Positions 54,171 through 61,917 of a stretch of DNA of 61,917 nucleotides are shown here, in pieces. How positions within the stretch are numbered: position 1 is the first letter of the stretch; every line of letters starts with the position of its first letter. The notes beneath the pieces are model-generated. The model worked only from the letters and a program-made list of their open reading frames with translations. It ran no database searches and was not told the DNA's origin. The DNA comes from Gemmatimonas sp. GTDB taxonomy: Bacteria > Gemmatimonadota > Gemmatimonadetes > Gemmatimonadales > Gemmatimonadaceae. The stretch is from NCBI GenBank assembly GCA_011390885.1, contig JAABRO010000017.1:1-61917 (forward strand), in the 5' to 3' direction. A program made the position numbers and the translations under genes.

Positions 54171-54899
54171 TCAGGAGGCGCGCACCACGCCCAGTGCGAC
54201 CACCGCCGCCGTCTCGAAGCGCAGGATCGTGCCGCCGAGCGACACGGGGGCGAAGCCGGCCGCCACCAGCGCCTCGAGCTCCTCCGGTTCCAGTCCACCC
54301 TCGGGCCCCACCGCGATCGTGATCGCACCGCCCAGCCGCATCGACGGATCGGCGCCCATGGGCGCTCCCCCCGCCTCGAGCACCAGGCGCGTGCCCTCCG
54401 GCGCCGCCTGCACCGCCCGCTCCGGGGTGGCCTCGGGGAACAGCTGCGGCAGCCACGCTCCCTGCGACTGCGCCAGCGCCGAGCGCATGCGCGCCTGCAC
54501 CTTCGCCAGGAAGGTCACCCCTTCCCCACGTGGCGAGACGCTGCGCGACCGACGCCAGAGTACCGGGCGCCAGCTCGTGCAGCCGAGTTCCGCGGCCTTC
54601 TCGGCCAACCACAGCATGCGGTCCCGGTCCGCGACGGGCACGAGCAGATGCACGGGTCGTGGTGGTGCCACGACCGACACCGTGCCCACCTCGACGTGGG
54701 CGGCGTGCTTCGAGAGCCGCACGAGCGTGCCGGTGGCCATGTGCCCCGCGCCATCGCGCAACCCGACGGTGGCGCCCACGTCGAGGCGCCGCACGCGCAT
54801 GTGATGCGCCGCATCCTCGCCCAGCACCGACGTGGCCCCCGCGATCGGCGCCTCGTCGGTGACGAACACGGCTAGCGGCGCGTGATCGCCACGCTCCAC
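54171..54899 (-). CDS. rsmE: 16S rRNA (uracil-N3) methyltransferase
   Basis: RsmE methylates U1498 of 16S rRNA. The 242-aa SPOUT-class protein has an N-terminal PUA-like part (HHMRVRRLDVGATVGLRDG), LWLAEKAAELGC and the knot region AVGPEGGLEPEELEAL with SLGGTILRFETA. The GTG at 54899 overlaps prmA by 28 bp; an internal GTG around residue 11 could be the real start. The prmA-rsmE order is widespread. Confidence 0.94.
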   Translation of the reverse strand: MERGDHAPLAVFVTDEAPIAGATSVLGEDAAHHMRVRRLDVGATVGLRDGAGHMATGTLVRLSKHAAHVEVGTVSVVAPPRPVHLLVPVADRDRMLWLAEKAAELGCTSWRPVLWRRSRSVSPRGEGVTFLAKVQARMRSALAQSQGAWLPQLFPEATPERAVQAAPEGTRLVLEAGGAPMGADPSMRLGGAITIAVGPEGGLEPEELEALVAAGFAPVSLGGTILRFETAAVVALGVVRAS

Positions 54900-55714
54900 C
54901 AGATGTCCTCCTCGTCCTCGGCGGTGACCTGCCAGCCATCGCGCTCGAGCACCGCCAGCATGTGCGGACGCTCCTCACGCAGAATACCGCTCAGGATGGC
55001 CGCCCCGTCGGGGGTGAGCGCCGCCGCGATCCCGGGCAGCAGGGTCTCGAGCACGCTCGAAATGATGTTGGCCACCACCACGCGAACCGGCGCCACGAGC
55101 GGCAGCAGCACGCCGGCATCCCCCTGAAACACATGGACCACCGAGGTGACGCCATTGCGCTCCACGTTCTCGAGCGCGTTCGGGATCGCCTCCTCGTCGA
55201 GTTCGATGGCGAACACGCGCGCGGCGCCAAGCTTGGCCGCCGCGATCGCAAGCACGGCGCTGCCGGCGCCGAGGTCGGCCACCGTGTCGCCGGCGCGCAG
55301 CACGCCATCGAGCAGGCGCATAACGCCGCGCGTCGTGCCGTGCTCACCGGTGCCGAAGGCCATGCCGGGGTCGATCACGATGGTGCGGGCCGCGTCGTAC
55401 CGATCGGCAAGCCACGGTGGCGTGACGACCAGCGACCCCACCTGGTGGGCGTCAAGGCTCCCCTTCCACGCCTCCGTCCAGTCCACGGGCGGCACGTCGG
55501 CGGTCTCGACGCTCACCTGCGCGTCGGCGGCGCGCAGCACCTGTTTCACCACGTCCAGGTCAGTGCCGGGTGGGAAGTGCGTGACCAGCCGGTCCCCATC
55601 CTCATGCACGCCCTGGGCACCCGCGTCGAAGAAAGCCTGCATGAGCGCGGCGCGCGTCGCGTCATCGGGCGCGCTGGCGCGTGCGGCCACGGAAGTCCAC
55701 GGTGCCTCAGGCAC
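54872..55714 (-). CDS. prmA: Ribosomal protein L11 methyltransferase
   Basis: PrmA trimethylates L11. The 280-aa protein has an N-terminal substrate domain and a C-terminal SAM domain: [56 protein letters not shown] and [16 protein letters not shown] (the NxxxxxL signature). The start GTG at 55714 falls inside the last codons of dnaJ; the end of dnaJ forms GGTGCC-TGA-GGCACC, so its stop lies in a small hairpin beside this start. A GTG at 55690 is an alternative. Confidence 0.94.
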   Translation of the reverse strand: MPEAPWTSVAARASAPDDATRAALMQAFFDAGAQGVHEDGDRLVTHFPPGTDLDVVKQVLRAADAQVSVETADVPPVDWTEAWKGSLDAHQVGSLVVTPPWLADRYDAARTIVIDPGMAFGTGEHGTTRGVMRLLDGVLRAGDTVADLGAGSAVLAIAAAKLGAARVFAIELDEEAIPNALENVERNGVTSVVHVFQGDAGVLLPLVAPVRVVVANIISSVLETLLPGIAAALTPDGAAILSGILREERPHMLAVLERDGWQVTAEDEEDIWWSVAITRR

Positions 55715-56837
55715 CGAGCGCTTCCTTCATCTTCGACCAGATGCTCTTCTCGCGCCGCTCCGGCGCCGTGCCCTGCAACCCGCCGAGCTGCTTGATGAGG
55801 GCGGCCTCCTCGCCGGTGGGATCCTGCGGCGTCCACAGCTGCACGCGCACGTGCAGGTCACCGACGCCGCTCGCGTTCACGCGCGGCAGCCCGCGGCCTC
55901 GCAGATGGAACACGGTGCCGCTCTGCGTGCCCTCGGGCACCCGCAGCGACAGGTCGCCCGTGACGCCGGGCACCGTGATGTCCGCGCCGAACACGAGCTG
56001 CGGGTAGGTGACGAGCGCCTCGCAGAAGAGGTCCTCGCCGTCGCGCTCGAAGCGTTCGTCCTCCTGCACGTCGAACACCACGAGCACGTCGCCACGCGGT
56101 CCGCTGCGTGGGCCCACGTTGCCCGCGCCGCGCAGCGTCATGTACTGCCCCGTGGCCACGCCCGCCGGCACCTGGATCTTCACGGTCTTCTCGCCGCGCA
56201 CGCGCCCTTCGCCGCGGCAGGCCTTGCACGGGCTCGCCACCACCACGCCTTCGCCCGCGCAGGTCGGGCACGGGGCCACGCTCACGAACTGGCCGAAGAA
56301 CGAGCGCTGCGCGCGACGCACCTCGCCGGCCCCCGCGCACGTGCCGCACGTGGTGGGCGACGAGCCGGGTTCGGCGCCGCTGCCGGTGCACTTGTCGCAT
56401 GGATCGAGGACCTTCATGAGCACGGCCTTCTCGACGCCGGTGGCCACCTCCTGCAGCGTGAGCGGCAGCGGCAGCTTGATGTCGCTGCCCGCGCGCGGCC
56501 CACCGCCGCGGCGTCCGCCGCCACCACCGAAGAGGTCGCCGAAGCCGCCGAAGTCGCGCATGAAGATGTTGAGCGCGTCGGACAGGTCGACGTGCTCGAA
56601 CCCGCCGCCGCCGCCACCGCGCAGCCCGGCCTCACCGTACCGATCGTACGCGGCGCGCTTCTGCGGGTCGCGCAGCACGTCGTACGCTTCGGTGATCGTC
56701 TTGAACTTCTCCTCGGCATCCTTGGAGCCGCCGTTGCGGTCGGGATGCCACTGCATCGCGAGCTTGCGGTATGCCTTCTTGATGTCGTCGTCCGACGCAT
56801 CGCGCGGCACGCCCAACGTCGCGTAGAAATCAGCCAT
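55707..56837 (-). CDS. dnaJ: Chaperone protein DnaJ
   Basis: DnaJ delivers substrates to DnaK and stimulates its ATPase. The 376-aa protein has the J-domain (1-70) with the HPD motif in [10 protein letters not shown], a Gly-rich region (about 75-125), four CxxCxGxG-type zinc motifs (starting [42 protein letters not shown]) and a C-terminal substrate domain. All zinc cysteines are present, so it is a type I DnaJ. It follows hrcA by 16 bp; grpE and dnaK are not in the window. Confidence 0.97.
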   Translation of the reverse strand: MADFYATLGVPRDASDDDIKKAYRKLAMQWHPDRNGGSKDAEEKFKTITEAYDVLRDPQKRAAYDRYGEAGLRGGGGGGFEHVDLSDALNIFMRDFGGFGDLFGGGGGRRGGGPRAGSDIKLPLPLTLQEVATGVEKAVLMKVLDPCDKCTGSGAEPGSSPTTCGTCAGAGEVRRAQRSFFGQFVSVAPCPTCAGEGVVVASPCKACRGEGRVRGEKTVKIQVPAGVATGQYMTLRGAGNVGPRSGPRGDVLVVFDVQEDERFERDGEDLFCEALVTYPQLVFGADITVPGVTGDLSLRVPEGTQSGTVFHLRGRGLPRVNASGVGDLHVRVQLWTPQDPTGEEAALIKQLGGLQGTAPERREKSIWSKMKEALGA

Positions 56838-56853
56838 ATCGGGTCCTGGTGTC

Positions 56854-57894
56854 CTAGCAGAGCAGCTCGGAGACGAGCTGCGAAGTATGCGAAACGAGCG
56901 CGACGACCTTGTGGTACGGCATGCGCGTAGGGCCGATCACGCCGATGACGCCCGAGAGCGCACCGGCCTGGTACTCGGCCGTGACCACCGTGAAGGCGTC
57001 GAGCCCGGGATCCCCGTGCTCGTTGCCGATCGTGATGCTCAGTCCGGATGCCCCGGACCGCGCCTGCAGCAGCGTGGCGAGCTGCTGGCGCCGCTCGGTG
57101 AGCTCGATGAGCTGGCGCATGCGCTCCCCGGTGGCGAACTCGGGCTGGTCGGCGAGCACCGACGCCTGTCCGAGCACGATCGCCTCCGACGGTTCGACCG
57201 CGCGGGCGAACACCTGCTCGCCCTCCTGCACGAAGATGTTCAACAGCGCCGACGCGTTGACCGAGCCGGGCACGTCGCGCAGGCGCGCACTCAGCGACGT
57301 GCGCACCTCGTCGAGGGTGAGCCCAGCCAGTCGCTCGTTGAGCACGATGGTGACCTCCACGAGCGCTTCGTCGGCGATGCTCCCCGGCACCTCCACGAAG
57401 ATCGTGCGCACGGAGCCGCCGCTGAGCGTGAGCACCATGAGCAGTCGCTCCGCCGAGACGCGCACGAGCTCGAGCCGCTGCAGCACCGCGCGGTCGAACC
57501 GAGGCCCGAGCGCGATGCCGAGCTCCTGCGTGAGCACGCCGAGCGACTGCGCCGCGCAGCGGAGGATGGCCTCGATGGCCGAGCCGCCGGCGGCGATCTG
57601 CGCCGCCAACTGCGACCGCTGCTGATCGGTGACCGACTCGAGGCGCATGAGGGAGTCCACGTACACCCGATACGCCTTGTCGGTCGGGATGCGACCGGCC
57701 GAGGTGTGCGGATGATAGAGGAAGCCCTTCTCCTCCAGGTCGCTCATGGTGTTGCGGATCGTGGCCGGCGACACCCCGAGGTCGAATCGACGTGACAGCA
57801 CACGAGACCCGGCGGGCTCAGCCGTGGCCACGTAGGCCTGAATGACGGCTTCAAGAACCTGCCGCTCGCGCTCAGTGAGCTCGGAAAATGCCAT
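56854..57894 (-). CDS. hrcA: Heat-inducible transcription repressor HrcA
   Basis: HrcA represses chaperone genes through CIRCE operators and is inactivated by heat-denatured protein load. The 346-aa protein has an N-terminal winged helix ([61 protein letters not shown]) and a C-terminal sensor part ([24 protein letters not shown]). The start codon at 57894 is only a few nt from the predicted transcription start, so its mRNA may be leaderless. No CIRCE element (TTAGCACTC-N9-GAGTGCTAA) was found at this start. Confidence 0.96.
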   Translation of the reverse strand: MAFSELTERERQVLEAVIQAYVATAEPAGSRVLSRRFDLGVSPATIRNTMSDLEEKGFLYHPHTSAGRIPTDKAYRVYVDSLMRLESVTDQQRSQLAAQIAAGGSAIEAILRCAAQSLGVLTQELGIALGPRFDRAVLQRLELVRVSAERLLMVLTLSGGSVRTIFVEVPGSIADEALVEVTIVLNERLAGLTLDEVRTSLSARLRDVPGSVNASALLNIFVQEGEQVFARAVEPSEAIVLGQASVLADQPEFATGERMRQLIELTERRQQLATLLQARSGASGLSITIGNEHGDPGLDAFTVVTAEYQAGALSGVIGVIGPTRMPYHKVVALVSHTSQLVSELLC

Positions 57895-57901
57895 AACCTT
57901 A

Positions 57902-57931
57902 AGTGTACTAACGACTTCGATGTGCTGTCAA
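57902..57931 (-). promoter_or_regulatory. Predicted sigma-70 promoter for hrcA-dnaJ, inside the end of hemW
   Basis: TTGACA (57926-57931, perfect) and TACACT (57902-57907), spacer 18 bp, minus strand. The predicted start is at about 57895, directly at the hrcA ATG (57894), implying a leaderless transcript. The elements overlap the last codons of hemW. Confidence 0.55.
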
Positions 57932-59020
57932 CGACGCGGCGAGGGCGTCGAGGCGCAGCCAGCCGCTCGCCGTGCATCGCAGACGATCCGCTGCGTCGAT
58001 GGAGACCCACCCGGCCGCGACCCACGGGGCCGTGAGGGCGTGCTCGCCGCGGCCGAGCGGAAGCCCGTCCGTCGTGCGCAATCCGAGATACACGGCTTCG
58101 GCGATCCGGTTGTCGACCGACAACTGCTCGCTGCCACCGACCGGATCCGTGCCGTCGCGCACCGCCGCGTCCCACGCCGCGTACGCGAGCACGTTCCAGC
58201 GCCGCGCGATCCCGTCGAAGCCGTGTGCGCTCGGACCGAGCCCGAGGTAGGGCGCAGCGGACCAGTACGCGGAGTTGTGGCGCGCGCGATGCCCGGGGCG
58301 CGCGTAGTTGGACACTTCGTAATGCTCGAAGCCCGCCGCGGTGAACGCGTCATGCGCCGCGAGGAACTCGGCCTCATAGGCCTCCTCGGGCGCCTCGCGC
58401 GCCTCACCCCGCGCGGTCCATCGGCCGAGGGGCGTGCCCTGCTCCACCGTGAGTCCGTAGAGCGACACGTGCGTGGGATCGAGTGCCAACGCCTGGTCGA
58501 GGTCACGCGCCCAGTCGCGCTCGAGCGCGGCCGGCACCGCGAAGATGAGGTCCACCGACACGTCGGTGAGTCCGGCGTCGCGCAACTGCCCGATCGCGCG
58601 CGGCACCGCCGCCGCATCGTGCACGCGATGCATCCACCGCAGCACTGGATCGTGGAACGACTGCACCCCGAGTGAGACACGGTTCACGCCCGCACGCGCC
58701 CACGCGAGCGCCGAATCGGCGGTCACGTCTTCGGGGTTCACCTCGATGGTGAGTTCGGCACCGGGCGCCGGCGCGCACACGGTGCGCACGGCATCGAGCA
58801 CCGCCGCCACACCCGCGCCGCCGAGGCGCGAGGGGGTGCCGCCCCCGAGGTAGATGGAGTCCACCTCGCGATGGGCTTCCTCGCGCAGCGCGAGCTCCTG
58901 CGCGATGCGCGCCGCAAACTCCCGGGCCGGCACCTCGCGGCGCACGGCAATGGAGAAGTCGCAGTAGCTGCAGCGCCGCGCACAGAAGGGCACGTGCACG
59001 TACACGAAGCGTGCGGTCAC
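57908..59020 (-). CDS. hemW: Radical-SAM heme chaperone HemW
   Basis: HemW-type proteins bind heme and a 4Fe-4S cluster; earlier names confuse them with the oxygen-independent coproporphyrinogen dehydrogenase HemN. The 370-aa protein has the radical-SAM triad CARRCSYCDF (CxxxCxxC), SIYLGGGTPSRL, EVNPEDVT, and a HemN C-terminal domain (NYARPGHRARHNSAYW). The HemN-specific CxC extension is absent, favouring HemW. The start is GTG at 59020. hemW-hrcA-dnaJ is a frequent neighbourhood. Confidence 0.93.
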   Translation of the reverse strand: MTARFVYVHVPFCARRCSYCDFSIAVRREVPAREFAARIAQELALREEAHREVDSIYLGGGTPSRLGGAGVAAVLDAVRTVCAPAPGAELTIEVNPEDVTADSALAWARAGVNRVSLGVQSFHDPVLRWMHRVHDAAAVPRAIGQLRDAGLTDVSVDLIFAVPAALERDWARDLDQALALDPTHVSLYGLTVEQGTPLGRWTARGEAREAPEEAYEAEFLAAHDAFTAAGFEHYEVSNYARPGHRARHNSAYWSAAPYLGLGPSAHGFDGIARRWNVLAYAAWDAAVRDGTDPVGGSEQLSVDNRIAEAVYLGLRTTDGLPLGRGEHALTAPWVAAGWVSIDAADRLRCTASGWLRLDALAASLTAHRSR

Positions 59021-59021
59021 G

Positions 59022-60065
59022 TCATCCTGCCGTCACGAGCGGCCGCACGATGCCGAGCGCATCGACCTCGATGAGCCCGTGCAGCTCGAGGGCGGCGAGC
59101 GCGACGTTGGCGCGGCGCACGTCGAGTCCGCTGCGCGCGGCGAGGAGCGTGACGTCGGCCGTGCCCGACTGCAGCGCATCCCAGCAGGCGGCGGCGTCCC
59201 CCTCCAGCGGTGGCGCGGCCGAGGCACGACGTGCGATGCGTAGCTCCGCGAGCAGGTCGTCGGGAGAGCAGATCACCTGGACACCGTCCTGAATCAGCGC
59301 GTTGGACCCGGCGCACTCGGGCGCCAATACCGACCCCGGCACGGCGCACACCGTGCGATCCAGATCGTGGGCCACGCGCGCCGTAATCAGCGCGCCGCTC
59401 TCGCGTCCGGCCTCGACCACGACCGTCACCTCCGCCAGCGCAGCAATGATGCGGTTGCGCTGCGGAAAGGTGCCGGCATGTCCACGCTCGCCAGGCGGCA
59501 CCTCGCTGAGCAGCAATCCGTCCGCGGCGATGCGCTCCTGGAGCGCGCGATGTCGGGGCGGATAGGCGACGTCGACGCCTGTGCCGAGCACGGCCACCGT
59601 CGCCCCCTGCCGCTCGAGTGCACCCTCGTGCGCCGCCCCGTCGATGCCGAGCGCCAGCCCGCTCACCACACAGATGCCCGACTCCGCGCAGGCCGCGGCC
59701 AGCGAACGCGCCACGCGCAGACCGACCGACGACGCGCGGCGCGTTCCCACGATCGCGACGCTACGCATGCCCGCGAGGGCCGGCGTGCCGCGCATCCAGA
59801 GCACGGGTGGCGCGGCCCGCAGATCGACGAGCGCCGCAGGATACGCCGGGTCGCCGAGTACGACGCAGGTCGCGCCTCCTCGTGCACCACGCTCGAGCAG
59901 GTCGTCCGCCCGGGCACGCACGCCTACAACCTGTGCGGAGGGCACGCGATCGAGTGCCGCGGCGGCGTGCCCGGCCGCCTTGACACGCGTGCGGAACTCC
60001 GTGGGGCCGACGCCCGGCAGCAGCGAGAGCGCAAGCGCGTCACGCGCCGCCGGGACGCTGGTCAC
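59022..60065 (-). CDS. dprA: DNA-processing protein DprA
   Basis: DprA loads RecA on incoming single-stranded DNA in transformation. The 347-aa protein has the Rossmann-like core with SVAIVGTRRASSVG, VVSGLALGIDGAAHEGAL, AVLGTGVDVAYPP, FPQRNRIIAAL and VVVEAGRESGAL (AxxxSG loop), and a C-terminal winged helix (about 285-345). The GTG at 60065 overlaps the obg stop by 4 nt. No other competence gene is here, so whether the cell is naturally transformable cannot be said. Confidence 0.95.
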   Translation of the reverse strand: MTSVPAARDALALSLLPGVGPTEFRTRVKAAGHAAAALDRVPSAQVVGVRARADDLLERGARGGATCVVLGDPAYPAALVDLRAAPPVLWMRGTPALAGMRSVAIVGTRRASSVGLRVARSLAAACAESGICVVSGLALGIDGAAHEGALERQGATVAVLGTGVDVAYPPRHRALQERIAADGLLLSEVPPGERGHAGTFPQRNRIIAALAEVTVVVEAGRESGALITARVAHDLDRTVCAVPGSVLAPECAGSNALIQDGVQVICSPDDLLAELRIARRASAAPPLEGDAAACWDALQSGTADVTLLAARSGLDVRRANVALAALELHGLIEVDALGIVRPLVTAG

Positions 60066-61093
60066 GGCAGGAACGACTCGGGACGCGCCGGCTCCGAGGC
60101 GAGTTCCGCCGCCTTGCGCATGGCGAGCAGCTGCCGCCACCACGCGTCGAGCAGGGCGTCGAGTCCGAGGCGGCCGGGCGCGCTGATCGCGAAGCAGCCG
60201 AAGGCATCGGGGGCCTCGATATCGGGCACGTACAGTTCGCCCAGCAGGTCGCACTTGGTGAACACCACGCAGTGCGGCTTGTCGGCCAGCTCCGGCGAGT
60301 ACTCGCGCACTTCGTGCCGCAGCTTGTCGTACTCGACCTGCCAGTCCTCGACATCGATGGCGATGAGGAAGGCGAGCAGTCGGGTACGCTCGATGTGCCG
60401 CAGGAACTGCAGCCCGAGACCACGCCCCTCATGCGCGCCCTCGATGATGCCGGGAATGTCGGCCACCACGAAGGTGCGATGGTCGCTGAGCGCGACCACG
60501 CCAAGGTTCGGCTGCAGCGTGGTGAAGGGATAGTCGGCGATCTTGGGCCGCGCGGCGGAGATCACCGACAGCAGCGTGCTCTTGCCCGCGTTCGGCTGCC
60601 CCACGAGGCCCACGTCGGCGATGAGCTTGAGCTCGAGCTCGAGTACGCGCGCCTCCCCCTCCTCGCCCGGCTGCCACTTGCGCGGCGCCTGCTGCGTGGC
60701 CGTGACGAAGAAGGCGTTGCCCTTGCCGCCGCGCCCGCCGCGCGCGATCACGTGCGTCTCGCCGTCGGCCATGACTTCGCAGATGAACTCGCCCGTCTCC
60801 TTGTCGCGCACGATCGTGCCCGGCGGCACGGGCAGGATCACGTCCTTGCCCGAGCGCCCGGTCATGTTGGACCCCATGCCGTGCTCGCCGCGCTCCGCCA
60901 CCCAGGCGTCGCGGTAGGTGAAGTCGAGCAGGGTGGCGAGGTTGGAGTCGCCGCGCACGATGACATCGCCGCCCCGCCCGCCGTCGCCGCCATCAGGGCC
61001 ACCCATGGGATAGTACTTCTCGCGGCGGAACGAGCTCGCGCCCGACCCTCCGGTTCCCGCTTCCACCTTCACGACCACACGATCGATGAACAT
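60062..61093 (-). CDS. obg: GTPase Obg/CgtA
   Basis: Obg is a ribosome-assembly and stress GTPase. The 343-aa protein has the glycine-rich Obg fold (1-158, GGPDGGDGGRGGDVI), and the G domain with G1 GQPNAGKST, G3 ADIPGIIEGA, then FTKCDLL (NKxD variant, TKCD) and SAPG. The extra OCT domain seen in some phyla is absent. It precedes dprA and follows the AhpD-like gene by 2 bp. Confidence 0.96.
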   Translation of the reverse strand: MFIDRVVVKVEAGTGGSGASSFRREKYYPMGGPDGGDGGRGGDVIVRGDSNLATLLDFTYRDAWVAERGEHGMGSNMTGRSGKDVILPVPPGTIVRDKETGEFICEVMADGETHVIARGGRGGKGNAFFVTATQQAPRKWQPGEEGEARVLELELKLIADVGLVGQPNAGKSTLLSVISAARPKIADYPFTTLQPNLGVVALSDHRTFVVADIPGIIEGAHEGRGLGLQFLRHIERTRLLAFLIAIDVEDWQVEYDKLRHEVREYSPELADKPHCVVFTKCDLLGELYVPDIEAPDAFGCFAISAPGRLGLDALLDAWWRQLLAMRKAAELASEPARPESFLP

Positions 61094-61095
61094 CG

Positions 61096-61761
61096 CTATT
61101 TCCCTTGCACGCGAGCCCAGAGCCCGACGTACCGTTTGACATCATCCGGCTCGAGCAGGTCGGCGATCGCGAGCAGCGCGGCATCGACCTGAGCCGGCGA
61201 CGCGCCGGCATGAACTGCGCCGTGCAGATGCGAATGCAACTGACGGTCCTGCCGCGCAATGGCACACGCGGCCACCACGCACAACTCGCGACGCGCCAGG
61301 TCGAGCTGCGGGCGCCCCAGCACCTTGCCGTACCCTTCCACCACCATCCAGCTGTCGAGCGCCGGGTGCAGCGCCCGGATGTTGTGCCGCAGCCGCTCGT
61401 AGAAGCGACCGTACACCGTGGCACAGGTGGCCTCGCCGCGCGCCGTGAGGTGCGCGGTGTCGAACGACGTACCCTCGTCTTCCGCGGGGGCTTCGCGTCC
61501 GGAAATGCGTCGCCATTCACGCGCCGCGTTCAGCGACCGCGGAAAGCCGGCGAAGAGGTAGGTCTGCAGGATCACCTCTTCCACCCACACCGGGTCCACG
61601 TCGTGCACGACCTCCGATAGCGCGTCGCGCACCTCCGTCTCGCTACCACCCGCCAGGATCGCCGCGAGTCGCACGAGGCGGATCGTGGGGACGTCGAGCC
61701 GCTCCGGGTGCGCGCCGAGCGTGGAGGGAACAGTATGGGATGACGGGCTCGTCTCCATCAT
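61096..61761 (-). CDS. AhpD/carboxymuconolactone decarboxylase-like protein
   Basis: The 221-aa all-helical protein resembles the AhpD/CMD fold: VWVEEVILQTYLFAGFPRSLNAAREWR and ELCVVAACAIARQDRQLHSHLHGAVHAGASPAQVDAALL. The usual CxxC of AhpD peroxidase partners is not present; instead two cysteines sit as CxxxxC with a distal HSHLH. This could be a CMD-like enzyme or a redox-inactive relative. It starts at tandem ATGs (61761/61758) and lies 2 bp ahead of obg. Confidence 0.8.
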   Translation of the reverse strand: MMETSPSSHTVPSTLGAHPERLDVPTIRLVRLAAILAGGSETEVRDALSEVVHDVDPVWVEEVILQTYLFAGFPRSLNAAREWRRISGREAPAEDEGTSFDTAHLTARGEATCATVYGRFYERLRHNIRALHPALDSWMVVEGYGKVLGRPQLDLARRELCVVAACAIARQDRQLHSHLHGAVHAGASPAQVDAALLAIADLLEPDDVKRYVGLWARVQGK

Positions 61762-61801
61762 CGAATCCTCGCAGGCGTGATGACCATGCTGCGCGCCGAC
61801 G

Positions 61802-61917
61802 TCACGCGTCGAGCGCCAGCTCGTGACCGGGCACGAACACGGCGCCCACCGCGTCGCCGCGCGTGTTCTGGATGACGTGGTACGCGATAGGTGCGAGCGG
61901 CGCCGGCAGGCGCGGCG
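61802..61917 (-). CDS. C-terminal fragment of an unidentified protein (cut by the right edge)
   Basis: A minus-strand frame open from the window end terminates at TGA 61802-61804 and gives 37 residues ending APIAYHVIQNTRGDAVGAVF then VPGHELALDA. It shares the coding style of neighbouring genes and lies 40 bp ahead of the AhpD-like gene in the same direction. I do not recognise the family from this short tail. Confidence 0.55.
   Translation of the reverse strand, partial: PRLPAPLAPIAYHVIQNTRGDAVGAVFVPGHELALDA

Noticed and set aside
57895-57935. CIRCE operator before hrcA
   Set aside because: A TTAGTACAC sequence slightly resembles half of CIRCE, but the second half with the 9-bp spacing is absent.
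1-61917. CRISPR arrays, insertion sequences, prophage or integrase genes
   Set aside because: No regularly spaced repeats, transposase motifs, integrase signatures or tRNA-flanking attachment duplications were seen.

Overview
This is a compact, high-GC (roughly 70% by eye) bacterial chromosomal segment with 54 protein genes, two of them cut by the window edges, and two tRNAs. All but two genes lie on the minus strand. The lineage looks like a Gram-negative (diderm) member of Gemmatimonadota or a neighbouring phylum. That is an inference from housekeeping gene order (infC-rpmI-rplT-pheS-pheT-zapA-rny), an AroA-Cmk fusion, RNase Y, a fungal/archaeal-type aspartate-semialdehyde dehydrogenase and a secreted probable outer-membrane protein; no 16S gene is present to prove it. 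I see no insertion sequence, prophage, CRISPR array or conjugation gene.

Layout. 1-8812 (read right to left) is a tight lysine/diaminopimelate operon, M20 deacylase (dapE-like)-asd-lysC-dapB-dapA-dapD, running into an aroA-cmk fusion and then rpsA. 8885-18063 is the most distinctive locus: a two-gene operon encoding a trifunctional propionyl-CoA synthase (1825 aa) and a bifunctional malonyl-CoA reductase (1234 aa), the signature enzymes of the 3-hydroxypropionate bi-cycle known from Chloroflexus. A 24-bp near-perfect palindrome sits in its upstream region. 18228-18722 holds a small unknown gene plus tRNA-Leu(UAA) and tRNA-Gly(GCC). 18785-22396 is a divergent pair, a glycosidase-like protein and a secreted probable outer-membrane protein. 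22372-37822 is a long housekeeping run read from a promoter near 37800: infC, rpmI, rplT, pheS, pheT, a coiled-coil gene, zapA, rny, folD, xseA, xseB, ispA-type prenyl synthase, dxs, nadK, recN. The infC leader carries an attenuator-like hairpin, and infC appears to start at AUC.

37867-40487 has an MBL-fold hydrolase and a DnaQ-like exonuclease, divergent from rex, with a perfect Rex operator between them. 40492-43796 contains rsmA followed (upstream in transcription) by an RsbU/RsbW/RsbV-type partner-switching trio. 43830-61761 is a second housekeeping block: pta, coaD, rsmD, recJ, a zinc-ribbon coiled-coil protein, dnaG, mutS2, a YqeY/GatB-like gene, rpsU, a HIT protein, rsmE, prmA, dnaJ, hrcA, hemW, dprA, obg and an AhpD/CMD-like gene.

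How the parts relate. Most genes are joined by 4-nt stop/start overlaps, so translation is probably widely coupled. The Pcs-Mcr pair would turn malonyl-CoA into propionyl-CoA by way of free 3-hydroxypropionate. The other bi-cycle enzymes (acetyl-/propionyl-CoA carboxylase, methylmalonyl-CoA mutase, malyl-CoA lyase, mesaconyl-CoA enzymes) are not in the window, so full autotrophy cannot be claimed from this sequence.
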